NCBI GenBank assembly: GCA_042088665.1
Contig: JBELMB010000009.1
Location: 1-60,962 of the forward strand
Source of the DNA: JBELMB01 sp042088665
GTDB taxonomy: Bacteria; Pseudomonadota; Alphaproteobacteria; Rhodobacterales; Rhodobacteraceae
Direction of reading: 5' to 3'
DNA: 60,962 nt
A program made the translations under genes and the position numbers. Of the stretch, positions 1 to 7,916 are shown piece after piece (position 1 is the stretch's first letter; every line of letters starts with the position of its first letter). The notes under the pieces are model-generated. The model had not been told where the DNA came from, made no database searches, and saw nothing but the letters and a program-made list of their open reading frames with translations.

Positions 1-459
1 CATGTGGCCGTCCTTCACGGGCCACTGGCGGCGAGCGACCGTACAGTGGCGCGTCGTGCCGGTGCGCTCTCTGCCTGCTCTGCTTTCAGCGAAGTGGTGT
101 TTCATGAAACCGAACTCAGCGTTGCGGGCGGCAAACAAGGCGTTGGCCAGGTTCTGGCGCGGCAGTCAGCCTGCACCGCACTCTTGTGCTTTTCGGACGT
201 TTTGGCGCTTGGCGCTTATTTCGGCCTTGCCGAGGCTGGCAAACGGGTGCCGGACGACATGTCGGTGATGGGCTTTGACAATCTCGACTGGGCCAAGGAC
301 GCGGTCCCGCCCTTGACGACCATAGACTTGCCGGCCTTCAACATGGGTGAAGAGGTGGCGAAACAGATTATCGGATGCCTTGAAAATGAGGATCCGCTGC
401 GAAAATCATTGCTGCGTGCCGAGATTATCACCCGCGGGTCGGTCGCCCGATTGAAATGA
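1..459 (+). CDS. LacI-family transcriptional regulator, C-terminal part
   Basis: This open frame enters from the left edge, so the N-terminal HTH and most of the first sugar-binding subdomain are outside the window. What remains is the end of a periplasmic-binding-protein-like ligand domain: a stretch near residue 80 beginning LCFSDVLALG, then a segment reading VPDDMSVMGFDNLDW, the typical 'IP-D-isv-G-fD' signature of LacI/GalR repressors, and the usual short helical C-terminus. Family members repress sugar or sugar-acid genes and are released by ligand. No target operon is visible: the next gene is convergent. The GTG at base 4 is probably not the true start. Confidence in the family is high, and the effector is unknown. 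Confidence 0.85.
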   Translation, partial: HVAVLHGPLAASDRTVARRAGALSACSAFSEVVFHETELSVAGGKQGVGQVLARQSACTALLCFSDVLALGAYFGLAEAGKRVPDDMSVMGFDNLDWAKDAVPPLTTIDLPAFNMGEEVAKQIIGCLENEDPLRKSLLRAEIITRGSVARLK

Positions 460-756
460 CCCGTGACTTGCCGATCCGGACACCGTTTGGGTCCCCGACC
501 AAGTCGGCCTATTTGTGTGTGTCCTCAGTGGTTGGTTGCATCGCAGAGAAAAAGGCGCGGCTGAGACCTGGCCAGCCAGACCAAACGACGACTGGCGCTG
601 GCCGGGGGCCTTCGGTGCACTGGCTTGATCGACAAGGTGCAGAGCGGTGGCGCGTTCCGCCTCGATAGGGCGCGGCGCTTCGCGGGTCCGGCGGCGCGTC
701 GGATATTCGGGTCGCAAGCGCACCGCCGGATCACGTCGGGGCAGGCAGCAGAGCGA
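460..756. other. Intergenic, convergent gene ends
   Basis: GC-rich spacer between two converging genes. Frames are open on both strands, but none shows a recognisable domain, a plausible ribosome binding site or natural amino-acid composition. I see no convincing terminator. Confidence 0.5.
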
Positions 757-3306
757 TTACTCCGCCGTGCAGCTTGGCGGTCTGGCCTGTTCATAAGCCG
801 CCATGAAATCCGGTTCATAGCAACTGGCCTTTGCCAGTGCGGCGGCATGCCAGGACAGCGCGCGCAGACCGTTTGGTGGCGTAACGAGGTCGAGCAGACC
901 GGTTTCGCCGAGCGCCGCGTATTCCGACTGATCCTCAACCGCAAACCTGTAGCCGCCACCCGAGACGCCCTCGGGCATGCCCATATTGGATCTGGCGGCC
1001 TCGCTGCAAAGCTCGGCGCTGTTGCGATCCACCGAATAGATGCCGGTTTCAGAAACCGCATGCGTCCAGTATAGCACCAACTCGCCGATGCCTTCTTCGT
1101 TGAACGCAAGACCTGACAGATCCTGAGGTTGACGTGCGTGTATGACAGCAGTCTGGATCTTGCTTTCGAACTCGCTCACCAGAACGGCCTCGGTGATCCA
1201 GATGCCTGTCATGATGACACCGGCAAGCGCGATCGCAACCGGTCCCGCCAAGGAGCCACCGGCCCCGACAACTGTTGTGCCAGTCGCATAGGTCGCACCA
1301 CCCGAAACAGACGCGAAGGGGGCAAGGAAACTCGTCAACTTGAACGCGACCGAAGTGCCGAGCGCCACGTGGCCTATGCCGACCCCCAGTGTCCCGGTAA
1401 TGGCGACCACCGCCACGCCCCCGCCAGTATAAGACGCGGCAGCCATGGCGGTTGTCACTTCGTCGGGCGGCATTTGGGGGCGATCGAGGAGGATCGTAAT
1501 GCGGGACATGGACTTCTGCATCATTTCCTCAAAGAGCCATGCCTCGTAGGTGAACAATGCATATTCCGCAGACTGCAATTTGCGCCGCTGCACAAAACGT
1601 TCAAAAGCGGCAACGAATTTGAGCTGCGCATCGCTCCTTTCATGCTTGGGCGTTTTCAGGCTTTGCACCAGCGTGTTGAACATCAGCCCCTTGATGTGAT
1701 GGTTGTCTGCCGGGTTGCGACAGATCGTTTCCCATTCGCACGAGATGTCTGGATATGAGCACCGGTCACCGCCGAAATACGGTTTCATGACCTCGGCATA
1801 GAGGTTTCTCGTGGCTTGGTCGTGCCAGGTGCCTTGCATCTCCTTGACGTAGTCCGCGACCACCCGGCCCAGCAATTCGGGCTGATCATAGGCGTCCTTG
1901 ACCAGCGGCAAGGCGCCGGCTGCCACAAATCCAGCAAGCCCTGGTGCCAGAAACCGATCATCCCCCTTGGCGCCGCGCGTGGATTGCGCCCATTCCGGGC
2001 CGAGGTCCATGGCGGGAGGGTAGATGATATCCCCAGTGGGAATGTCGAACTCTGCACCGGAACTGAGCACCAGTTTGCCTTCGGGTGTCACGGCGACAAC
2101 CAGATCACCGGGCTGGATGGGCTGTGCGTCCGGAGAGGTCGCCTCACTGGACACGATGACCGTGCCGCCCTCGATCACGAGACCGGCGATTTCCTCGGGC
2201 GCCGTGGGGTCCTTGATCGGGGTTCCGAGACCGGGCGGCGTCGGGCTAGAGACAAGCCGGCCCATTTCCTGAAGCACCCAGGACACGGAGGCGCTCGCAC
2301 TGAGGCCGAAAAGCAGTCGCGCGAAATTTCGGTTATCTTGGCCCATCAGGACATGGCTGGGCTGCGCGGCATTGCGCAGCACCAGTGTCTCTTCCTTGAC
2401 CGGATGCCCGTAGCCCGTGTCAAACGACCAGCGTTCCAGATACCAATATTGTGTCGGCGTGGCGCGAAGCGGGCGCATATGGACTTCGGTCGTCCAATCC
2501 ATGTCCGTTGAAGATTGCCCCTCGTCTACCAGTTCGGTGCGTTCCATCGCCAAGGGTTCACCTGACGCGAAATTGACAAGCTGATAGGCGTTGGGCAGAT
2601 CGACAGCAGGCTCAAACTGCCATGACTGCGCCAATGGCGCAGACCGTTCAAATGGGGCTGTTCCGGGCCTGTCTTTCTTGAAATGCAGTCCTTCGGTCGC
2701 GAGCGCCGAACGCATGCCACGCGGATTCCAATGGAGCAGCGTATAAAGCGTGTCAGGCCGCGGGTTGCGATACGCCCATTGATGCGGTGTGAGCTGAACC
2801 TGCCAGAAACGGGAGGGCAGGTCGGTTGTCGCGACATCAGACAAAAACACCCGTCCCTTCTGGAACGAGCGTCCGATTTTATCCTTGTTGGTCAGGGCCA
2901 TGGTGTCATCTGCGGCACTCAGCCAGACGACCCCGTCCGAGCCGTCAGGACCCCGCGTGGGTCCGGTCGCCGCAATGGACAGCGTGTAGGTGTCCTCCAA
3001 TCCGTCCACCGGCTTGATGAGCCAAAGCCACTTGAGCGAGAGCTCAATCTTCCACGGAATATTGCCCCCTTCGCGGTTGGGCCGCGCTTCCAGTTTTGCG
3101 ACGGGGGCAGGGCCCCAATGCTGGGAGCGTGTCAGGTGCATGTCTTGGGCGGCATTGTAGAGCCGGTACACCTTGTCCGCCTCAAAAGTGGTGCCCCGCT
3201 CAACGGGTTGGGCCGTGGCGGGCGCGCTGACGTGACCAAGGGCGACAATCAGGATGACGGCGGGCAGCAGGCAACGCCAATGGGCAACGAGTGCGTGTAT
3301 CTTCAT
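757..3306 (-). CDS. Exported orphan protein of 849 residues with C-terminal hydrophobic region
   Basis: I do not recognise this protein. The start is set at the ATG at 3306 because GAGGAAGG lies about 5 bases upstream; a longer frame to 3339 lacks this. Residues 1-32 form a classic signal peptide (MKIHAL..., hydrophobic core, cut near ATA|Q). Residues about 43-60 (KVYRLYNAAQDMHLTRSQ) and a later YQLVNFASGEPLAM stretch weakly resemble carbohydrate-binding beta-trefoil folds. A Val/Gly-rich segment follows mid-protein, and residues about 625-705 contain several glycine-rich hydrophobic stretches that could insert in a membrane. The C-terminus is cysteine-containing and soluble-looking. It stands alone, flanked by convergent LacI and co-directional but distant SDR genes. 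The product is probably extracytoplasmic or membrane-associated; the function is unknown. Confidence 0.75.
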   Translation of the reverse strand: MKIHALVAHWRCLLPAVILIVALGHVSAPATAQPVERGTTFEADKVYRLYNAAQDMHLTRSQHWGPAPVAKLEARPNREGGNIPWKIELSLKWLWLIKPVDGLEDTYTLSIAATGPTRGPDGSDGVVWLSAADDTMALTNKDKIGRSFQKGRVFLSDVATTDLPSRFWQVQLTPHQWAYRNPRPDTLYTLLHWNPRGMRSALATEGLHFKKDRPGTAPFERSAPLAQSWQFEPAVDLPNAYQLVNFASGEPLAMERTELVDEGQSSTDMDWTTEVHMRPLRATPTQYWYLERWSFDTGYGHPVKEETLVLRNAAQPSHVLMGQDNRNFARLLFGLSASASVSWVLQEMGRLVSSPTPPGLGTPIKDPTAPEEIAGLVIEGGTVIVSSEATSPDAQPIQPGDLVVAVTPEGKLVLSSGAEFDIPTGDIIYPPAMDLGPEWAQSTRGAKGDDRFLAPGLAGFVAAGALPLVKDAYDQPELLGRVVADYVKEMQGTWHDQATRNLYAEVMKPYFGGDRCSYPDISCEWETICRNPADNHHIKGLMFNTLVQSLKTPKHERSDAQLKFVAAFERFVQRRKLQSAEYALFTYEAWLFEEMMQKSMSRITILLDRPQMPPDEVTTAMAAASYTGGGVAVVAITGTLGVGIGHVALGTSVAFKLTSFLAPFASVSGGATYATGTTVVGAGGSLAGPVAIALAGVIMTGIWITEAVLVSEFESKIQTAVIHARQPQDLSGLAFNEEGIGELVLYWTHAVSETGIYSVDRNSAELCSEAARSNMGMPEGVSGGGYRFAVEDQSEYAALGETGLLDLVTPPNGLRALSWHAAALAKASCYEPDFMAAYEQARPPSCTAE

Positions 3307-3673
3307 AGTCCCTTCCTCGAACTTTGCTGATCGGTGCACTCGTTACGTGTGAACAAAAAAAGAGCCGCTCTGCCCTGCGCAGTCAAGACTATCGACCAGA
3401 ACTGGTGCGCTAGCCTTGGGAAACGGGCGTTCGAAAACGGTTTGGCCGATGGCTTTCGTGCTTGGACGATCGCCTTGCCAGAGCAGGGGATGGATTTCTT
3501 ATCGAGGAATGCAGGAAGGGCCGAGGCCCAAGGTGCAGGCGCACCTCATGCGCTCTCAATGGACCCGGGCAGGGCCCATAGCGCAGGGGGAGCCCCCCCG
3601 CGCTTGAGAGATGACAATGGGCACGCCGATAAATCCATCTGTCTGAAAACGGGCGCGCCGCGATCTGCCCTCG
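3307..3673. other. Intergenic without a supported gene
   Basis: About 370 bases between the start of the 849-residue orphan gene and the 14-bp repeats at the end of the SDR gene. A plus-strand frame is open through most of it but shows no known motif and no ribosome binding site. The promoter for the leftward orphan gene should lie here, but I cannot pick convincing -35/-10 boxes. Confidence 0.4.
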
Positions 3674-3743
3674 GGCCGTCTGGTTCAGGCCATCTGGTTC
3701 GGGCCGTCTTCTTCAGGCCGTCTGATTCAGGCTGTCCAGGTCA
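3674..3743. repeat. Five tandem 14-bp imperfect repeats
   Basis: Five consecutive 14-base units begin at 3674, 3688, 3702, 3716 and 3730, each close to GGCCGTCTGGTTCA, with a partial sixth unit after an extra G. Each unit starts GGCC, so neighbouring units can fold as GGCC-N10-GGCC hairpins. The array runs across the stop codon of the leftward SDR gene (3727), so the last codons of that gene are built from repeat units. Confidence 0.8.
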
Positions 3744-4665
3744 GGGCCGTCTTCTGTTCGGACAGCGTCCAGAGCTTTTGCGCCATGTCCCGGTCCAGAG
3801 GGAAGGGCTCAAGAGGGCATTCGCCAATGGGCCCCACCATTTCAAAGCGTGTGGGCCCATAGTATTTCTCTGCCTCAAGCCCCTGTTCCGTCGCACACAT
3901 GACCTCTGGCCAGGAGCCTTTCTCGGCGGATTGTGCAAAGGGGGACAGCAGCCGCCACAGCAACCTCGTGCCCAGACCACCGCTGGTCTCGATCAGGCTC
4001 GTCCGCGATGCCCCGGGATGGCAGACATGGACCTGAACGGGTTTTCCCGAGGCCTGAACCCGGCGCTGCAATTCATAGGCAAAGATCATCTGTGCCAGCT
4101 TGCTTTGCGCGTAAGAGGCCCAGGCCGAGTAGTTCTGGTCATAGTTGAGATCTTCGAATTTGATCCGCTTGAGACCCATTTTGTAACCGTTGCTTCCAAC
4201 CACCACGATGCGCCCGGCAGACTGTTCGATCCGTTCAAAAACCAAACCGCACAGCAGGAAGTGACCAAAGTGGTTCACGCCGAGCTGGCTTTCGAACCCG
4301 TCCACGGTGAATGTCTGCCTGGCGACCTGCGCGATGGCTGCGTTGCAGATCAGCGCGTCGATGTGGGGCGTTTTCTGCAAAAGCTCTGCTGCGGCGTCGC
4401 GCACAGAGGCCAGCACGGCCAGATCCATACGCACGAAGGTCACGTCCGCATCATCCCCGAACTCTTGCTTGAGGGTCGCGATGGCCGCTTTGGACTTTTC
4501 AACGCTGCGATTCATCATCACGACGCTTGCGCCCTTTGACAGGAAGGTGCGCGTGGCCTCAAACCCTGCGCCCGCGTTGGCGCCGGTGATGACATATGTT
4601 TTGCCGGAAAGGGAGCCGAGCCGTTCTGGCGTCCAGCCCTGTGCACCGAAAGGATTGTTTTTCAT
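3727..4665 (-). CDS. Short-chain dehydrogenase/reductase (retinol-dehydrogenase-like)
   Basis: This is a 312-residue SDR. The Rossmann signature TGANAGAG is at residues 27-34, followed by the CNAA motif, the catalytic Ser in VVVGSNGY and the Tyr/Lys pair in SYAQSKLAQ. The order and the extended C-terminal region fit the 'RDH/protochlorophyllide-reductase-like' SDR branch, which uses NAD(P)H on aldehydes or ketones. The start at 4665 is preferred over an ATG at 4671 because AGGAG then sits 7 bases upstream. It is divergent from an AraC regulator, a very common arrangement in which the regulator controls the reductase. Its last codons are made of the 14-bp repeat array. The substrate is not inferable. 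Confidence 0.88.
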   Translation of the reverse strand: MKNNPFGAQGWTPERLGSLSGKTYVITGANAGAGFEATRTFLSKGASVVMMNRSVEKSKAAIATLKQEFGDDADVTFVRMDLAVLASVRDAAAELLQKTPHIDALICNAAIAQVARQTFTVDGFESQLGVNHFGHFLLCGLVFERIEQSAGRIVVVGSNGYKMGLKRIKFEDLNYDQNYSAWASYAQSKLAQMIFAYELQRRVQASGKPVQVHVCHPGASRTSLIETSGGLGTRLLWRLLSPFAQSAEKGSWPEVMCATEQGLEAEKYYGPTRFEMVGPIGECPLEPFPLDRDMAQKLWTLSEQKTALTWTA

Positions 4666-4774
4666 TGTCATGCTCCTGCAAGGGGGGGCGACGCAGATCT
4701 GTCGCGTCTTTCTTGAAAATGCAGATAGCTGTCGCAAGCGCGCAGAAACAGGCGCAATCCTCGCGCAAACTTGC

Positions 4775-4787
4775 CTGATTGTATCAG
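4775..4787. promoter_or_regulatory. Inverted repeat in the AraC/SDR divergent promoter
   Basis: CTGAT-TGT-ATCAG, perfect 5-bp arms with a 3-bp spacer, about 40 bases before the AraC start and 110 before the SDR start. It is a candidate regulator site based only on symmetry and place. Confidence 0.35.
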
Positions 4788-4826
4788 ACCGGTTGAGTTG
4801 CGTGTCTGGACCGTTAGATTGACCGC

Positions 4827-5714
4827 ATGAGCCAACAGCAGATCAGGACCATCATCGAAGACCGGGCGCAAAAAGGCGGCTTGGTTGAAACGGGTGTGAA
4901 AGGCGTTCAGCTTTTTTGCGTGACCGACCCGGTTCGCTGCGCCCCGGCGATTTATGAACCCAGCGTGGTGGCCATCGTGAGTGGCACAAAAGAAGCCATT
5001 CTGGACGGGCAGCGACATGTGTATGGCAGCAGCCAATATATGTGCTGCCCCATGTCGATGCCGGTTGAGGCGGGAACGCCCACGGCGTCACCAGAATTCC
5101 CGCTGCTTGGCGTCTATATCTCGCTGGACACCCGGGTGATGACCGAAATGGCCATGGAAATGGAAAACGCGCCCGGCGTGGCCCGACGCCCCCGGACCGG
5201 CACGCAGGTGCAAGGGTTAACGCTGGCGTCCTGGGACGATGCCTTTACGGATGCACTGTTGCGTTTGCTGCAGCTGGGCGACGATCCGGTCGATGTCGCG
5301 GTCCTTGGTCAAAACCGGCTGCGCGAGGTTTATTACGCGGTCTTGAAGGGGCAAGCGGGAGAGCCCGCAAGGCGCGCTTTTGGGGTTGGCAATGAAATCG
5401 CCCGGGCCATCGCCTATCTGACCGACCGCGTGGACGAGCCCGTCACAATCGAGGGGCTGGCCGCCCAGGTGGGCATGAGCCGCGCGGTGTTCCACAGGAA
5501 ATTCAAGCAGGCGACGACCCTGTCGCCCATGCAATTTGTGAAATCCATGCGCCTGAACAGCGCCGCAATGAAAATCGCGGGTGGCATGACCGTAAACGAA
5601 GCCGCACTGGGGGTGGGCTATGTCAGCTCTTCGCAATTCAGTCGGGAGTTCAAGCGCATGTATGGCCAGTCGCCCAAACAGTGGAGCCAATCGGCGCAGA
5701 TCCCGGCGATGTGA
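4827..5714 (+). CDS. AraC-family regulator with AraC_N cupin domain
   Basis: A 295-residue regulator. Residues about 20-160 match the AraC_N (YqhC-type) sensor, including a VAIVSGTKEAILDG segment and a stretch near PVEAGTPTASPEFPLL. The C-terminal ~100 residues carry two HTH motifs: the first around VTIEGLAAQVGMSRAVFHR, the second around MTVNEAALGVGYVSSSQFSREF, ending with the usual FKRMYGQSPKQW. Regulators of this subfamily typically activate adjacent aldehyde or ketone reductase genes in response to reactive carbonyls. The divergent SDR across a 160-base shared promoter fits that role, but the inducer is inference. Confidence 0.9.
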   Translation: MSQQQIRTIIEDRAQKGGLVETGVKGVQLFCVTDPVRCAPAIYEPSVVAIVSGTKEAILDGQRHVYGSSQYMCCPMSMPVEAGTPTASPEFPLLGVYISLDTRVMTEMAMEMENAPGVARRPRTGTQVQGLTLASWDDAFTDALLRLLQLGDDPVDVAVLGQNRLREVYYAVLKGQAGEPARRAFGVGNEIARAIAYLTDRVDEPVTIEGLAAQVGMSRAVFHRKFKQATTLSPMQFVKSMRLNSAAMKIAGGMTVNEAALGVGYVSSSQFSREFKRMYGQSPKQWSQSAQIPAM

Positions 5715-5838
5715 TCTGGCTGTCCCGCTGCGATCCGTCTGACGGTCGCGGGGATCCGGCAACGGCTGTGTTCGGGACAGGGCCAGCGGCCTTTTTCCTG
5801 CGCCACTTGTTGCTCAGATGCGCGGGCCTGCGTTCCGG

Positions 5839-6714
5839 TTACTTTAACGCACGCCGAAAGGATTTGATGCAGCTCAGCATCGCCTGAACCTTCTCCGTTC
5901 GATGCAGATCCACATGTGTGACCAGCCATAGCGGTACGGACCACGCCTTGTCCGGCGGCAAAACAGCATGAAAACCGCCGCGACGTCGCGCTTCGTGATC
6001 ATTGATAAAGCCCATGCCGATCCCCTCGCAGATCGCCTCCAGATTGACGGAGACATCGCGCGACGACATCGCGACCATGTGTGTCTGAACGTTCTCCGCG
6101 ATCCATGGCCAAAAGGGCAAGCGACCCTCCGGGGCAACCGGAAGGACAAACTGGTGGGAGTCCAGATCGCTTGCGCTTTTGGGCAGACCCTTTCGCGTGA
6201 CATAGCTATCGTGTGCATACAGGTTGAATCCGACCCGCCCAAAGCTGCCGACGACATAATCCGGATGATCCGGTTTGGGGCCGGTGCGCAGGGCGATGTG
6301 GGCTTCGCCACATTCCAGCCGCGCGAGATCCTCCGAGGCGTGGATCGCCACCATGCAGTTCGGGTTTGTCGCGCGGAAAGCCGCGATGGGATCCATCAGC
6401 AAACCCGCAAAGGGCCCAAGGATCGTCAGTTTGATCTCTCCTTCGATGCGGGCCTTGCCGCCCTTCACCCGTCCTGCAAGATCATTGATGATATCGTCGG
6501 CCTTTTGCGCGACCCGCAGCACTTCCTCTCCCAGTTCCGTCAAGGCGTAACCGCGGGCGTGACGAATGAAGATACGCGCGCCGATTTCTTCCTCGAGGAC
6601 GTCGATGTGCCGGTTCACGGTCGCACGATGGAACCCGAGCACCTCCGCTGCGGCACTGACGGTGCCCAGTTTTGCGACTTGGTACGCCGTGCGCAACTCT
6701 GCCCATTTGTCCAT
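5839..6714 (-). CDS. LysR-family transcriptional regulator
   Basis: A 291-residue LysR protein starting MDKWAEL. The winged HTH is at about residues 4-62 (VSAAAEVLGFHRATVNRHIDVLE), with the usual linker helix and a substrate-binding domain ending around residue 285. The HTH reads FHRATVNRH where most LysR proteins have 'SQPAVSRQ', placing it in a less common branch that pairs with DoxX/membrane genes. An upstream in-frame start at 6738 lacks a ribosome binding site and would add atypical residues. It is divergent from the DoxX-like gene, with a long inverted repeat in between that is a good operator candidate. Confidence 0.9.
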   Translation of the reverse strand: MDKWAELRTAYQVAKLGTVSAAAEVLGFHRATVNRHIDVLEEEIGARIFIRHARGYALTELGEEVLRVAQKADDIINDLAGRVKGGKARIEGEIKLTILGPFAGLLMDPIAAFRATNPNCMVAIHASEDLARLECGEAHIALRTGPKPDHPDYVVGSFGRVGFNLYAHDSYVTRKGLPKSASDLDSHQFVLPVAPEGRLPFWPWIAENVQTHMVAMSSRDVSVNLEAICEGIGMGFINDHEARRRGGFHAVLPPDKAWSVPLWLVTHVDLHRTEKVQAMLSCIKSFRRALK

Positions 6715-6733
6715 TTTACCTGCCTGTTTTGCG

Positions 6734-6767
6734 CGCACTCACTGCGCATTTCTGCGCGTTGAGTGCG
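6734..6767. promoter_or_regulatory. Candidate LysR operator, 8-bp inverted repeat
   Basis: CGCACTCA (6734-6741) and TGAGTGCG (6760-6767) are perfect inverted arms separated by 18 bases, and the spacer contains the repeated element CTGCGC. The element lies between the divergent LysR and DoxX-like genes, within 60 bases of both starts, as expected for an autoregulated LysR site. Confidence 0.5.
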
Positions 6768-6824
6768 TAAATCATGCAGGTCATCTAGGGAGGCGTGACA
6801 CATGATCAACAGGGGATTTCGCAG

Positions 6825-7196
6825 ATGACATATCTTTCCATTGGGCTGCGCATTTTGCTGACCCTCGCGTTTGTCGGCGCTGGCGGTGCAAAACTCGCGG
6901 GCGTCGAGATGATGGCCGCGACCTTCGATCAAATCGGTCTGGGTCAGTGGTTACGCTATCTGACCGGCTTCGTCGAAGTTGGGGGCGCTGTTCTGCTGTG
7001 GATTCCGCGTCAGCAGGTGATCGGTGCCGCGGTTCTGGGCGGGACAATGGTTGGTGCGGTTCTTACCCATCTGCTGATCCTCGGCCCGTCCGCGTTTCCG
7101 GCGATCGTGCTGGGGCTGCTTTGCACCGCGGTCATTTACCTGCACCGTGCGCAGATACCGGGCATTCTGGAGCGCGTGATGCCGTCGAAATCATGA
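6825..7196 (+). CDS. DoxX-like small integral membrane protein
   Basis: A 123-residue protein with four hydrophobic segments: MTYLSIGLRILLTLAF at the start, then RYLTGFVEVGGAVLLWI, VIGAAVLGGTMVGAVLTHLL, and FPAIVLGLLCTAVIYL. The AGGAKLAG turn after helix 1 and the GFVEVGG turn before helix 2 are characteristic of the DoxX/DoxX_2 family. The start at 6825 is chosen because AGGGG lies about 10 bases upstream. The GTG at 6795 would add a polar leader. Proteins of this family sit in the cytoplasmic membrane; some are linked to redox protection, but function is generally unknown. Likely regulated by the divergent LysR. Confidence 0.85.
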   Translation: MTYLSIGLRILLTLAFVGAGGAKLAGVEMMAATFDQIGLGQWLRYLTGFVEVGGAVLLWIPRQQVIGAAVLGGTMVGAVLTHLLILGPSAFPAIVLGLLCTAVIYLHRAQIPGILERVMPSKS

Positions 7197-7916
7197 CGGG
7201 AGACGGGCTGAAATCCTGACGCACCGGCGTCTGAGCGGACAAAGAACGCTTAAATGGATTTCCTCACCCTCTGGACGTTGAAAGTGACTTGAAACCCGCA
7301 GGCGCAGGGCCGTTGCCGGGAGGGTGATTGGCCGGATCGAGGCCGACATCTCATACCATCTGGTTTGCCGCGAACCGGTCGAGACGCTGGAATGATGGCG
7401 TCGCCATTTCAGAAATCTGACAGTTGGGGAACCGGGGGGTGATTTCCCTTCTTGCCCCACTGACGACGACATCGCGGCTACGTCGAATATGGCGGTGCCT
7501 GCAAAGACCGGTGGTTTCGTGGCGAAAACACCTACTGACACAAGAAGCAATGGCAGATCCCGGAACGCGCAACAACTGACGCTCTTGAACGGAATATCCC
7601 GGGCCTGCGCACGACGACACCTGTACGACCGGCCATGTGACTGCGGCCTCGTTTTCAGGACGAAGGACGGCAGGGCCAACCCCCACACCCTTGTGAGGGT
7701 TGATAGGGACGCCAAATATCGATCAATAACCGCAATGCCGCGGCGCGTCGCATTGCGGTTGGAGCAATCGATTTGACGAGGCGCACCATGCGTCAAACAA
7801 AGGCCTTTGATCACCTGAACAGTCCACGCGCATTGTGTGCGCGCCCAGTTGGCTATTCACACGGCATGGGCTGATGCAGGCTTTCTCTGGAAACTTTGCC
7901 CAAAGGGAGACCTGCC
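7197..7916. other. 720-base gene-poor stretch with a possible gene relic
   Basis: No convincing intact gene. On the plus strand, 7464-7640 is a frame interrupted by TGA at 7536; before the stop it reads GYVEYGGACKDRWFRGENTY and after it HKKQWQIPERA. The natural-looking composition suggests a decayed C-terminal fragment, but I cannot name the family. A 207-residue minus-strand frame over the same DNA is rich in Arg/Ser and lacks motifs, so I treat it as a shadow. The 3' part must hold the promoter for the gene at 7917. Confidence 0.35.

Noticed and set aside
3674..3743. Resemblance of GCCGTCTGA in the tandem repeat to the Neisseria DNA uptake sequence
   Set aside because: The repeat lacks the full DUS, the organism is not a Neisseria relative, and the likeness is explained by the local repeat unit.
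7191..7814. 207-residue minus-strand open frame
   Set aside because: Arg/Ser-rich product with no motif, no ribosome binding site, and it covers DNA better explained as a relic on the other strand.
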